A stretch of DNA of 30,329 nucleotides from Promethearchaeota archaeon (GCA_004524515.1 SDNV01000017.1:1-30329), one strand, 5' to 3'. Shown: positions 1 through 8,950, counted from the first letter of the stretch. Numbers and translations: made by a program. The notes: generated by a model not told the origin, from the sequence alone.

Positions 1-192
1 CATAGAATGAAGATTTTTAATTGGATCTATCAAAATTATGGCAATACAAGATCCTAATCCAAAAACAGAGATTTTTAAGGAATTTTTATAAGGATTTTCA
101 GAATTAAGTAATGCATAATGGGCAATGGGTAATACTAATTCTCCATTACTATTAGGCTTAGCTATGCGATCTAATCTGTCATCCCCAGGCAT
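1..192 (-). CDS. cheD: CheD, chemoreceptor glutamine deamidase (3' part missing, N-terminal 64 residues)
   Basis: Reading the minus strand from an ATG at 192 gives 64 codons open to the window edge, with an in-frame stop just upstream at 208-210 that fixes the start region. The segment around residues 41-57 (ISVFGLGSCIAIILIDP) matches the CheD core, where the Cys of the LGSC motif (C49 here) is the catalytic thiol. The family's catalytic His would fall just past the edge. CheD deamidates glutamines of chemoreceptors and in archaea and Bacillus also binds CheC. It follows cheR on the same strand after a 121-nt spacer, so it is probably the next gene of the chemotaxis operon. No clear Shine-Dalgarno is seen. 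The family call is firm; the length is unknown because the gene is cut. Confidence 0.85.
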   Translation of the reverse strand, partial: MPGDDRLDRIAKPNSNGELVLPIAHYALLNSENPYKNSLKISVFGLGSCIAIILIDPIKNLHSM

Positions 193-313
193 AATAATAT
201 GGCTACTTTAAATTCTAAAAATTTTATTAATTCTATATGGTCTGGTATTAAGTTAATATTTTTTATATTCTCAGATAATTATTTACATATATTTATGAAA
301 GGAACTAATCTCA

Positions 314-1216
314 CTACATTTTTATGTAGAAATGATTTTTTCCATCAAGTAACTTAAAACTTAATTTAGAATTTAAAAGGGTTTCAGTTTTTCCAAGAAC
401 TAATAACCCCCCGGGAGCTAAATGATTCTCAATAATCCGCAATAAATTTTCCCTAAAGTCTCTATTAATATAGATTAATAAATATCTACAAAAAATAATA
501 TCGTATTTTTGATCCTTATTATGTCCTCTGGTAACATCTTCGATTATAAATTCCACTTTTCTTTTAATATCATTATTAATTAAAAATTTAGGTCCAAGTC
601 GGTCATCAAATTTAGTAAAATAAGTAGAAATATAATTATGAGGTGTTTCCTTTAAAGATTCTGCTCCATAAATTCCAGTTCTTGCTATTTTTATAATATT
701 TTTATCTATATCAGATGCTGTAATCTCATAATTGGGAAATTCCCCAATTTCTTCTTTAATTTGTTCCAATACCATTACTAAAGAATAAGGCTCCTCACCT
801 GAAGCACAAGGACAAGACCAGATCTTCAATCCAGACTCTTTATAAGCATAAGATCTCCGAATTTTGTCAAATATGGAAAGATCTGTAATATATTCATAAT
901 TAACTGAAGGAATTTGAAACTTTTCATTCTTACAAGCAAAAATAATTTCACAGAGTTTATTAAAAATTTCAATATTTCTGAAAAAATAGCTATAATTAAT
1001 AGTAAATCGCTCTAAAAATAAATCAATTTCTTGGGGATTTGTCAAAATATAATCAAGATAGCTTTTATCAGTGTTCAGGCCAAGACGAATCATTCGGGAT
1101 TTGATCCTTCTTTCCAGAAAATTTCTTCTATAACAGTTAAATTCAATACCTGTCTGATTTTTTAACTGATCTAACAAGTTATTGATAGACCTTGGATCAA
1201 ATGAAATACTTTCCAC
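314..1216 (-). CDS. cheR: CheR, chemoreceptor protein-glutamate methyltransferase
   Basis: A 300-residue protein of normal CheR size. Residues about 1-85 form the helical N-terminal domain. The SAM-binding methyltransferase domain follows, with the family signatures WSCPCASGEEPYSL (about residue 134), DIIFCRYLLIYIN near residue 240 and GGLLVLGKTETL close to the C-terminus. It transfers methyl groups from SAM to glutamates of chemoreceptors for adaptation, in the cytoplasm at receptor arrays. The start is a GTG at 1216 preceded by a near-perfect GGAGGTAA seven bases upstream, which decides the start. It lies 21 nt after the gelsolin-like gene and before cheD, so it belongs to the same operon. 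No receptor gene is in view, so its substrate is encoded elsewhere. Confidence 0.95.
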   Translation of the reverse strand: MESISFDPRSINNLLDQLKNQTGIEFNCYRRNFLERRIKSRMIRLGLNTDKSYLDYILTNPQEIDLFLERFTINYSYFFRNIEIFNKLCEIIFACKNEKFQIPSVNYEYITDLSIFDKIRRSYAYKESGLKIWSCPCASGEEPYSLVMVLEQIKEEIGEFPNYEITASDIDKNIIKIARTGIYGAESLKETPHNYISTYFTKFDDRLGPKFLINNDIKRKVEFIIEDVTRGHNKDQKYDIIFCRYLLIYINRDFRENLLRIIENHLAPGGLLVLGKTETLLNSKLSFKLLDGKNHFYIKM

Positions 1217-1220
1217 TGAA

Positions 1221-1228
1221 TTACCTCC
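1221..1228 (-). promoter_or_regulatory. Shine-Dalgarno site of cheR
   Basis: The minus strand reads GGAGGTAA here, about seven bases before the GTG start of cheR. It is one of the strongest ribosome-binding sites in the window and supports the non-ATG start. Confidence 0.85.
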
Positions 1229-1237
1229 GTTTAGGAA

Positions 1238-1810
1238 TTATTTATGGTTTCTTAATAACTGTTCAATTTGATTTATTCTTTTATCGATATGCTGCATTGA
1301 GTATTTAACGTGGGAGTGAATTTCTTTTATTTCTTGTAAAATTGCATTAATTTTAATATTGATGTTATTATTTCCATGAATATTTGAAATATTCAAACTT
1401 TTAGGAAATTTATTTTGTATCGTTTTGGAACTTAAATCCCCAGAGATTGTGGTTTGGAATTTATTCACCTTTCTTTTTTTTTTTCTTGACTCTCCAGGAA
1501 AACTATATTTTTCAGGACCTCTCTTTATTTCACTGGAGATATATTGAAATTCAATGGGTTCTCTCCCTTCTTTTACGACTTCATATTTAAAACCATAAAA
1601 TTCTTTATTGTTTTTTAACTTACCTGCCCAGTTTGCGGCTATATATCTATGAAATAAGCGAGATTGTAAGCCTGCCCATATCCAAATTAGATGTAAGGAT
1701 TTATCTACAAACAAATAAACATTTTTAGATTCAAAAAGCTTATCTGGATTTTTCTGCAAATTTTCGCCAATAATTTTATAGACATAATCGAAATAGGTAC
1801 TCTGTTGCAT
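1238..1810 (-). CDS. Gelsolin-like domain protein with C-terminal coiled coil, inside the chemotaxis operon
   Basis: A 190-residue protein with no signal peptide. Residues about 22-92 follow the pattern of a single gelsolin/villin repeat: a strand VYLFVD, the next strand LIWIWAG (as in 'kIfvWkGk'), a long helix, and a closing strand with the hallmark EGREPIEFQYI (compare 'EGGEPpeFkqfF'). A basic stretch (RKKKRK, about 109-114) and a polar linker follow. Residues about 152-190 form an amphipathic helix likely to be a coiled coil for oligomerisation. Gelsolin repeats bind actin, usually with calcium, and Asgard archaea have gelsolin-like proteins that act on actin. The neighbours, 84 nt after the CheW-CheC-CheC gene and 21 nt before cheR, place it firmly in a chemosensory operon. 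The fold call rests on motif reading, so a Sec23/24-type gelsolin-like domain is also possible. The link to actin is inference. Confidence 0.7.
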   Translation of the reverse strand: MQQSTYFDYVYKIIGENLQKNPDKLFESKNVYLFVDKSLHLIWIWAGLQSRLFHRYIAANWAGKLKNNKEFYGFKYEVVKEGREPIEFQYISSEIKRGPEKYSFPGESRKKKRKVNKFQTTISGDLSSKTIQNKFPKSLNISNIHGNNNINIKINAILQEIKEIHSHVKYSMQHIDKRINQIEQLLRNHK

Positions 1811-1894
1811 ATTTTTAACCTTTTTAATTGTATTTTAAAAAAAAATTGGATTTTCATAAAGGAATTCAGTAAGCATTCCCTGAGCTTTTAAACT

Positions 1895-3808
1895 TCAAAC
1901 CTCATAAAATGTGGAAAGTGTATCTAATAATTCCTGTAAAGTCTCTAATTCGGGTATGAATAAAAACGTACCTTGAATTTCAAATTCTTTAATTATCACA
2001 TTAGTAGTAATTACTAAAGACAATTCTTTCAATAATCCAATTTCTTTATTTAATATTTCAAATAATTGTTGTCCATTATCTAAACTTATATCAGGAGGTT
2101 CAGTCATCAACCTCAAATTTAATAAATTGCCTAAAGCTGTAGTGTAATGACTCGCTAAAATATGCCCGAGTTCTTTCATTGCATCAACATAAATTTCTGG
2201 AAAATCATTTGCGGATTTTACTTTTCTCAAATCTATTTTAGTTTTTCCCTCATCATTAATTATGATAGAGGTTAAACTAAGAATATCAGGAACTTTAAAT
2301 AATGATAATACCGTCGCTCTGGTTTTCCCCTGAACTCCACTCCATGAAACAAATAATTTTTCATTCTTCTTACTTATTTTGTTTGCAAATTGGTCTATAG
2401 TCACTACTTCTACGGAGGGAACATTAATATCCACTCTTTTATTAATCATTTTTGCTAAAGCATTAGCCGCATTGCCCGCACCTATATTGCCTACTTCTCT
2501 TAAGGCATCTTTTTGAACTTCAGTTAAATCTAAATTTATCAAAGCCTCACCTTTGCTTTTACTGGCTTCAACAGGTTCAAGTTTGACAGGAATTTTTAAA
2601 ACGCTGAAGAGATTTTCAATTGCTTTCATATCAGGTATATAGAAAAAGATTCCCTTCATTTCTACACCGACTACTTTGATAGCTGTTTTTATAATAATAA
2701 CATATTCAGACTGCTCTTGCAGTTCTTTAGCTAAGAAATCTCCAATACTACCTGCATTACTCATTGCAAATTCTGGTACATCAAATATCATTTTGGTATG
2801 CATTAAATCTGCTAGTGCTGAAGCATAATGACCAGCGAGAATATTACCGAATTCTGTCACGGTAGAAATGGCAAAATTATCTAAATCCTTTTTAGTTTTC
2901 ACTTTATCGGGATTAATTTTTGACTTTTTACCCGCCAAATCTGCTATTAATTTCATCAATGGCGTTAATTCAAAAACTTGTAATATTGTGGAAAGGGAGG
3001 GTTTTCTTATGTGAGAAAAAATACCACATACAATTTCTGAAGGACTACCAAATTGATTAGGTAATTGATCTAATGAAATTAAGCCCACATCCGTTAGATC
3101 CACATCGATTCTTTTATTTATTAATCTTGAAAGTGCAGTGACTGCATTTCCACTGCCAATATTCCCAATTTCTTGAAGTAAATCTTTTTGTTCTGAAGTT
3201 AATTTTACTAATTCTATGGCTCCTGGAGAATATGATCCTATATTTGAGTCAATTATAATTTCTTCTTTTTGGATCATATTAGGACAGAATTCTGGCTTAT
3301 ACCGCTCGGGTAATTGAGCATATTTAGATGAAATTCTTGAAATTTGTTGTTCAGGTGCTAATGGAACAATTAATGATTCTAAATCCAATATAATATATGA
3401 TTGACCATCCAAGACTCCTATAGATTTAATATATTGCATATCGGTATCGGTTTCTACTATGGCAGGTTTTCCTTTAAATACAGAAATTGGAACTTCTTTC
3501 ATACTGAGCACAGAATCGACTAAGGCAGCAATATTCATCTCGTCGATTTCTAATAATACTAAACGTGATTCATTGGTTAATTTGAGATGTTCACCATTTG
3601 TATGAATTCTTTGTCCCAAAGAAATTATCGTATAAATATCGCCTCTGATATTAGTGATCCCTACTATTGATTTTTCAGCTAAAGGAATTGGAATAATTAA
3701 CTCGGGAACAAAGATTTCTCTAACATCATCTATTTCAAGAAAATATTTGGTATCGTTTAGCTTTATTTCTACTAACTTGATCGTTTTAATATATTCACTT
3801 CTAATCAT
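1895..3808 (-). CDS. CheW-CheC-CheC fusion protein (coupling domain plus two CheY-P phosphatase domains)
   Basis: This 637-residue protein joins three modules. Residues about 8-150 are a CheW domain (GITNIRGDIYTIISL). Residues about 205-410 and 428-637 are two CheC domains. CheC helices carry D/S-x3-E-x2-N-x22-P. Helix 1A has D209, E213, N216 but T239 instead of Pro. Helix 1B is complete (S315, E319, N322, P345). Helix 2A is complete (D434, E438, N441, P464). Helix 2B has D542, E546 and P572 but His549 in place of Asn. Each domain thus keeps one full active helix. CheC dephosphorylates CheY-P, and the CheW part would tether this activity to the CheA-receptor array. It lies 38 nt after the preceding gene in the operon and 84 nt before the gelsolin-like gene. 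The domain assignment is strong; activity of the altered helices is unknown. Confidence 0.92.
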   Translation of the reverse strand: MIRSEYIKTIKLVEIKLNDTKYFLEIDDVREIFVPELIIPIPLAEKSIVGITNIRGDIYTIISLGQRIHTNGEHLKLTNESRLVLLEIDEMNIAALVDSVLSMKEVPISVFKGKPAIVETDTDMQYIKSIGVLDGQSYIILDLESLIVPLAPEQQISRISSKYAQLPERYKPEFCPNMIQKEEIIIDSNIGSYSPGAIELVKLTSEQKDLLQEIGNIGSGNAVTALSRLINKRIDVDLTDVGLISLDQLPNQFGSPSEIVCGIFSHIRKPSLSTILQVFELTPLMKLIADLAGKKSKINPDKVKTKKDLDNFAISTVTEFGNILAGHYASALADLMHTKMIFDVPEFAMSNAGSIGDFLAKELQEQSEYVIIIKTAIKVVGVEMKGIFFYIPDMKAIENLFSVLKIPVKLEPVEASKSKGEALINLDLTEVQKDALREVGNIGAGNAANALAKMINKRVDINVPSVEVVTIDQFANKISKKNEKLFVSWSGVQGKTRATVLSLFKVPDILSLTSIIINDEGKTKIDLRKVKSANDFPEIYVDAMKELGHILASHYTTALGNLLNLRLMTEPPDISLDNGQQLFEILNKEIGLLKELSLVITTNVIIKEFEIQGTFLFIPELETLQELLDTLSTFYEV

Positions 3809-3846
3809 AATCCTTAATTACCTCTTAATTTTTCACTTTTAATTTT

Positions 3847-4716
3847 TTATGAAATATCATTTTTTATCATAATACCTTTCCAAATCAGCTCCTCTTCAAA
3901 TTCTTCTCTTTCAACTTCAGAAAAAAAATCTGCCTTTTTGAGAATTGAAATTTGTCCCCCATCTGAGAATTCATAAACATAATCCAATAAATCTTCCATG
4001 CTTGTGAAATTAAATCCCGCAATTTTTAAATCTGAATTACTGATAATCAACATATCTTCATTATTGAACGGAGAGGATTCGTCATTAATTTCTAACCATA
4101 ATTCTGCGATTAATTCTTCATTGTCAATTATTACCGCATTTTCAATAGGGATATCCCGAAATGTTTTGTTGGTAACAAAAAAGATCCGATCTGGTTTGAT
4201 TTTATTCGCTTTAACAAATTCATTACATCCTTCAATGCCTTGATTAAATTTTTGAATATCTAACACATCGAAACAGAGTACAAAAATATATTTATTATCC
4301 TCAGTTTCTATGATAAAATCAATAATTTTGGTAGCATCGTCTGACTGATTGATTTTTATGCTCTCTATGATAATATCTCGAATATATTTGAAATATTGAT
4401 AAAATCTCCATTTCACTGCAAATCTATCATTTATTTCACGACTTATAAAAACTTGATAAATATTTTTTAGTTGTTGTTCAGTTAATTTAGAAAAATCAGC
4501 ATGCGTTTCAAAGTCATCACCTATTTCTTTAAATGCATCTAATTTATTAGATTTGTTAGTTTTTTTGCTATCCTTTGGTTTATTTGCAATATCGTCGATA
4601 AAATTTTGAAGCTCGCCTATGGTTAATTCAGGTGCAATATAACTTGCTAAATATTGTAACCTTTTTTCGGTTTTATCCTGCAATAAGTCATAATATTGTA
4701 AAGTCATTTTTTTCAC
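3847..4716 (-). CDS. Unrecognised protein of the chemotaxis operon, possible degenerate restriction-endonuclease-like core
   Basis: A 289-residue soluble protein with no signal peptide or membrane segment. The first 60 residues are helical and charged, with a Lys/Asn/Ser-rich linker (about 47-60). The middle part (about 125-215) alternates strands and helices: DFIIETEDNKYIFVLCFD, then a helix, then RIFFVTNKTF and a strand with VIIDNEELIAEL. This order resembles PD-(D/E)xK (restriction-endonuclease-like) domains. The expected catalytic E-x-K is not evident (FVLCFD occupies its place), so any nuclease activity is doubtful. The C-terminus is acidic. It sits 24 nt after the Ig-like repeat gene and 38 nt before CheW-CheC-CheC, so it is co-transcribed with chemotaxis genes. 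It does not look like CheF. Its function is unknown; a structural or adaptor role is one option. Confidence 0.6.
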   Translation of the reverse strand: MKKMTLQYYDLLQDKTEKRLQYLASYIAPELTIGELQNFIDDIANKPKDSKKTNKSNKLDAFKEIGDDFETHADFSKLTEQQLKNIYQVFISREINDRFAVKWRFYQYFKYIRDIIIESIKINQSDDATKIIDFIIETEDNKYIFVLCFDVLDIQKFNQGIEGCNEFVKANKIKPDRIFFVTNKTFRDIPIENAVIIDNEELIAELWLEINDESSPFNNEDMLIISNSDLKIAGFNFTSMEDLLDYVYEFSDGGQISILKKADFFSEVEREEFEEELIWKGIMIKNDIS

Positions 4717-4740
4717 TACTTATTATTTATTATTTTATAA

Positions 4741-6771
4741 TTATCCAATGAAATATGATTCTAATTCTGAAAAACTCACATCTTTTCCAGATTTATTTTT
4801 AAGATAATACATAATTTCTTTTTCTTGAAATGGTAAAACACTTTCAACAGAAAAGGAGATTACATACTCATTTTCTTTATTAGATTTAGTAACTTTATTT
4901 TTAATATTCGAAGAAATCAATTCGAATGTAATGGGTATAGTATCTGTGATCGAAATGTTTTTTATCTCAATAGTGGATTTATTTTTCACTGTCACACATA
5001 TAGCAAATTCATCATCATAACGACCAGGATAAATCTCTTTAGCAATAGCTAAATTTCGACGTTTATGGGAGACTTTTAAAGTGGGTTTCTGCATGTCTGA
5101 TAATCGATGTCTCACCACGTAGTAATCAACTTCTTCTTTCTTTTCCTGATTTTTATTTTTTAAATAATAACAACTTATCTCTAGAGGAAATTCATAAGCT
5201 TTATTATAATCAGGAGAAATAGCTTTAATGGGATATGAAATTTCTAACAATTCATTTATACCAATTAATTGGGTAACTTGGTTCTCTTTTAAATTGAGAA
5301 TTAATTCTAAAGTGTGCTCAGTAGAAGGTTCATCATTTGGAGGTGTAATTTTCAGATCCACATTTTCTAATTTCTGCTCTCCAGAAGCTTTTTTCAATTT
5401 GAATTGAGAAATTTCTAAAGGCGGTTTAAAATCTTCTGGAATGATTTCATTAATTACAACTCCTTTAATCGCAACATCTCCGGTATTACGTATAATGATT
5501 TTATTATAAAGTTCTGACTCTTCAAATGATTTTATTTCTTTTTGTGAAATATCTTTTTCAAATTGAAAACCAATTATCTCAAATATATCATCCTCAACTT
5601 TTATACTAACATCAGTGCCTTTTTCAATACTATAATCTAAGGAGTAAGAAATCTTTCTAACAAATTTGGGTTCATTTTCATTGAAAACCTCCCATTTTTG
5701 AGTAGTAAACGTTTCTCCTGGTGATAATATTATTTTATTATTTTCCGTAGTTAGATCCAAATCCACATAATTCTCTGATTTTGACTCATCTGTTATTAAA
5801 ATAGATTTTAAATACATCGTAAAATCACTATGGTTAGCAAATAAAAAGGAGCAATCCCAATGATTAGGCTGAGTCTCTTTTTCTTCCACATTTATGAGAT
5901 GTTTCGCATGAGAATATGCAGAAAAATTGATAATTTCTGTTTCTGAAATAACAGAGTTTTCTATGTTATATGTAATATTGTAAGCCCCAGTCCTTATTCT
6001 TTCCTTTTTTTCGGGAAAAATTTTTGCAGTAATATCTACATTCCTTTTTTGTCCAGGATTTAATTCTGGTAATTCAATTTTTAAGATATTTCCTTTTGTT
6101 TTGATATCTGCTTGAGAATCGCTGATACATTCTATATCATAAAAATGCTTTGATATCTCTTTTTGAAGATTAATGTTTTTTATTGTTGAATTTGAATTAT
6201 TTTCTATAATTATCGTAAATTTAACCAAATTCTCTTTACCAAATAATAGAAGATATCGCTTTTCTCCATCTTCTAAAATAGAATCATAATGATCAATTCC
6301 AGATATCTGTTCTATATCTTTATAAGATTTTATTTCTTCATTTAAAATCTCTATCCTCTCATGGATTACAAGAGGATTTTGTAAATCATCTAAAGCTTCA
6401 ATGCTATATCTAATGTTTTTATTAGTTCTAGGTTCAAATATTCTGAGATTCGTCTCATTTTCAATGTTTGAACCTAATATTTCAATTCTGGCGTCCCAAA
6501 TTCTATCTTTATAGGAATTATTTACAATCGAAATCGTTCCATATCCTTCAGCAGATTTCAGGTTCATCTGATGATCAAATAGAAATTCTAATGATTCATT
6601 GTTAACGATGGAAATTTCAGAGATTTGGTCTGTAGATTTTGAAATTTCAATACCAGTTGTTTTATATTCCGTTTCCTGCTTAATTTCTTCCAAAAATCTC
6701 AATGGAACGCCTATATAATTGGGACCAGATTTTATTTTTAATTCGGTTTGGCTAATACATTTAAAACCCAT
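4741..6771 (-). CDS. Cytoplasmic protein of repeated Ig-like (DUF11/CARDB-type) beta domains in the chemotaxis operon
   Basis: A 676-residue protein built of about five beta-sandwich units, roughly residues 75-160, 175-290, 300-405, 415-550 and 590-670. Several show the DUF11-type pattern 'vxNxSxxxIkNixixDxiP', best at the end (VKNKSTIEIKNISITDTIP) and near residue 190 (IIIENNSNSTIKNINLQKEI). Such repeats normally occur in exported surface proteins. Here there is no signal peptide, membrane helix or sorting tail, and the gene lies between cheA (59 nt) and an unrecognised che-operon gene (24 nt). A cytoplasmic scaffold for the chemosensory complex is therefore more likely than a surface role, but this is inference. 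No catalytic motif was seen. Export by a route without a signal peptide cannot be excluded. Confidence 0.65.
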   Translation of the reverse strand: MGFKCISQTELKIKSGPNYIGVPLRFLEEIKQETEYKTTGIEISKSTDQISEISIVNNESLEFLFDHQMNLKSAEGYGTISIVNNSYKDRIWDARIEILGSNIENETNLRIFEPRTNKNIRYSIEALDDLQNPLVIHERIEILNEEIKSYKDIEQISGIDHYDSILEDGEKRYLLLFGKENLVKFTIIIENNSNSTIKNINLQKEISKHFYDIECISDSQADIKTKGNILKIELPELNPGQKRNVDITAKIFPEKKERIRTGAYNITYNIENSVISETEIINFSAYSHAKHLINVEEKETQPNHWDCSFLFANHSDFTMYLKSILITDESKSENYVDLDLTTENNKIILSPGETFTTQKWEVFNENEPKFVRKISYSLDYSIEKGTDVSIKVEDDIFEIIGFQFEKDISQKEIKSFEESELYNKIIIRNTGDVAIKGVVINEIIPEDFKPPLEISQFKLKKASGEQKLENVDLKITPPNDEPSTEHTLELILNLKENQVTQLIGINELLEISYPIKAISPDYNKAYEFPLEISCYYLKNKNQEKKEEVDYYVVRHRLSDMQKPTLKVSHKRRNLAIAKEIYPGRYDDEFAICVTVKNKSTIEIKNISITDTIPITFELISSNIKNKVTKSNKENEYVISFSVESVLPFQEKEIMYYLKNKSGKDVSFSELESYFIG

Positions 6772-6830
6772 AATATTTCTACTCTTCTGATTAAATTTTT
6801 TTTTAATTTTTTTTTAATTTTTCAATAATT

Positions 6831-8927
6831 TTAATAAATATCGCTTAATTGTGAATATTTCAATTCATTTAATTTAGAATTTATAATATTAAAAACGTCA
6901 AGTATTAAACAAATAGACCCATCGGTTAGAATAGTTGATCCCGCAATGTGGTTAGAAATCGAGAAATCTGATTTAAATGGTTTCACCACAGCATCAATTT
7001 GTTCCAATAATTCATCTGCGATTAAAATAGCTAATGTTTCCTCGTCCCTTTTACATAACACTGCTAGTTTAGAATGTGAATGTTTATATGTTTTTTCTTT
7101 TCCATGATTCGTTAGATTTAATATTTTATCCAACCGAATTATTGGATAAAGATTAGAATCAAGTTTATAATATTTTCCCTCCTCAACATATTCCACTAAT
7201 TCAGGTTTGTATAAGTATATTTGTTTGATATTTTCAGTAGGAATCGCGAATAAATCCCCGGCTACTTTTAATAATTGAGTTTTCATAATGGCTCTAGTAA
7301 ATGGTACGATGATTGTAAATTTACTTCCAATATTCTTTTCTGTGAAAATTTGAAAAGAACCGCCTAGTTTCTTAATCTTTTCATCAACAATTGCCAATCC
7401 CATTCCACGACCGGAAATTATATCCGCGTCTGAGAGGGTTGAAAAACCAGGCATTAAAAGGAACTTATTTAATACCTCATTGGATAAGTGTATTATCTCA
7501 TTAGGTGTATAATACCCTTTAGCAACTGCTTTTTCTCTAATTTTTTCATAATCTATTCCCTTTCCATCATCTGTAATTTCAATATATATTAATCCTGCTC
7601 TTCTGTAGGTCTTAAGTTTCAATATTCCGGTTTGATCTTTATTTTTACTAGCTCTTTCCTTGGGTGATTCTATACCATGATAAATCGCATTTCTTAGAAG
7701 ATGAATAATGGGAGAATTAAGCTCCTCCAAGATCTTTCGGTCCATCTCTACATTTATCCCTTCTAAAATAAACTTAATCTTTTTTCCTGTTTCTACGGCA
7801 ACATCCCGTACTAATCGTTTATATTTCCTAAAAGTTGATTCTACTCGTACAAGCTTAAGGTCAAAAATAATCTCTTGTATATCAAGTAGAGATTTATCAA
7901 TATTATCGAAAAGTAAATTAATCTCCTGATCTTGTCTTTGTTTTAAAATTTGACTAATTTGATTTTTAATAATGATTAATTCTCCAAAATAATCCATTAA
8001 TTTCTCTAATGTATCGATATCAACTTTGATTCTTTTTATCTTAGCGCTTTCCTCTGGAATATCCTCCCTAAATCTTGAACTCGGCTCAAGTTGTCCATCA
8101 ATGATTTCTTCCTCATATGTTTCTTCTTCATCTAGCTCTAATTTTGCTATATCTGATTTTTCTTTCTGCAATTTAATACTAAAATCAGCTAAAAGTCTTT
8201 CAAATTCCTCGGGAGATAATTCCGATATCACTTTATTATCAATTTCGAGAATTTCATCTAAAACTTGAGTAATGTTAGTTGAATTTTTTTGAGATAGGTA
8301 ATAAATTTCGAAATCTCTATCAATATTTCCAATTTCTAATATTCTAGGTTCAGGATTACTGAAACATATTTGGCCAATTTCATTTAGAGCCCTAAAAATA
8401 ATGAATAATCTGACTTTTTTAAACACACATGTAGCTTGTAAACGGATATAAATTTTATAAAATTTATTATTTTTAGCATTTACTGTTTGTTTAATCTTAT
8501 TCGGAGGAATTGGATTTATAAATGTAATTTCATAATCTGTCTGAAAATCTTTAAACGTATCCTTTATTTCTTCTAAAAATTTTACATCAATATCAGTATG
8601 ATCCCCTTTTTTAACTTTATTAACTACAGTTCGTAACACATCCAGGCTTTCAAAAAATATGGAAATAAATTTACTTATTTTTTTAGTAGACACCTTATCA
8701 CTTTTAGCTCGGTTTAAAAAATCTTCTAAAAAATGACAAAATTTTGAAACATTTTCAAAACCTGCCATTGCGGTCAATCCTTTTAACGTGTGAAATGCAA
8801 AAAAAAGTTCTTGAATTGGTTTTTTATTCCGAGGATTCTCTTCTAATTTTAAGACTTCTTCCTCTACTTTTTGAATAAGGTCCTCTGATTCATTTATAAA
8901 CAGTTGAATATCTTCTTTAGATGCCAT
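6831..8927 (-). CDS. cheA: CheA, chemotaxis histidine kinase
   Basis: A 698-residue protein with the full CheA layout. P1 (HPt) is at about 1-110 with phosphoacceptor His46 in FFAFHTLKG. A P2-like region with a VRLFIIF segment follows, then an acidic linker. P3 dimerisation is at about 300-360. The P4 kinase has N box LLRNAIYHGIE, G1 DDGKGID, F box LLMPGFST and G2 SGRGMGLAIVD. P5, a CheW-like domain, ends the protein (about 550-690). CheA autophosphorylates on the P1 His and passes the phosphate to CheY. The usual Asp of the N box (NAIDHG) is Tyr here; the Asn ligand is kept. The ATG at 8927 is set by GGAGGGATC directly upstream. It follows cheY by 23 nt, typical for an archaeal che operon. 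Confidence 0.97.
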   Translation of the reverse strand: MASKEDIQLFINESEDLIQKVEEEVLKLEENPRNKKPIQELFFAFHTLKGLTAMAGFENVSKFCHFLEDFLNRAKSDKVSTKKISKFISIFFESLDVLRTVVNKVKKGDHTDIDVKFLEEIKDTFKDFQTDYEITFINPIPPNKIKQTVNAKNNKFYKIYIRLQATCVFKKVRLFIIFRALNEIGQICFSNPEPRILEIGNIDRDFEIYYLSQKNSTNITQVLDEILEIDNKVISELSPEEFERLLADFSIKLQKEKSDIAKLELDEEETYEEEIIDGQLEPSSRFREDIPEESAKIKRIKVDIDTLEKLMDYFGELIIIKNQISQILKQRQDQEINLLFDNIDKSLLDIQEIIFDLKLVRVESTFRKYKRLVRDVAVETGKKIKFILEGINVEMDRKILEELNSPIIHLLRNAIYHGIESPKERASKNKDQTGILKLKTYRRAGLIYIEITDDGKGIDYEKIREKAVAKGYYTPNEIIHLSNEVLNKFLLMPGFSTLSDADIISGRGMGLAIVDEKIKKLGGSFQIFTEKNIGSKFTIIVPFTRAIMKTQLLKVAGDLFAIPTENIKQIYLYKPELVEYVEEGKYYKLDSNLYPIIRLDKILNLTNHGKEKTYKHSHSKLAVLCKRDEETLAILIADELLEQIDAVVKPFKSDFSISNHIAGSTILTDGSICLILDVFNIINSKLNELKYSQLSDIY

Positions 8928-8929
8928 AT

Positions 8930-8938
8930 GATCCCTCC
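8930..8938 (-). promoter_or_regulatory. Shine-Dalgarno site of cheA
   Basis: The minus strand reads GGAGGGATC two bases before the ATG of cheA. The GGAGG core has good complementarity to the 16S 3' end and confirms the start. Confidence 0.8.
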
Positions 8939-8950
8939 GATAAAATAGAT

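Noticed and set aside
3654..3842. Plus-strand open frame opposite the start of the CheW-CheC-CheC gene
   Set aside because: It lies wholly antisense to a clear CheW domain, has Ser/Ile-rich shadow composition and no ribosome site.
3847..4716. CheF as identity of the unknown che-operon protein
   Set aside because: Length is similar, but no stretch reads like the CheF family, and no archaellum genes are nearby.
6791..6825. Long T tracts between cheA and the Ig-like repeat gene as a terminator
   Set aside because: The tracts are T-rich on the plus strand but the operon is read from the minus strand, where they are A-rich, so no U-tract would form.
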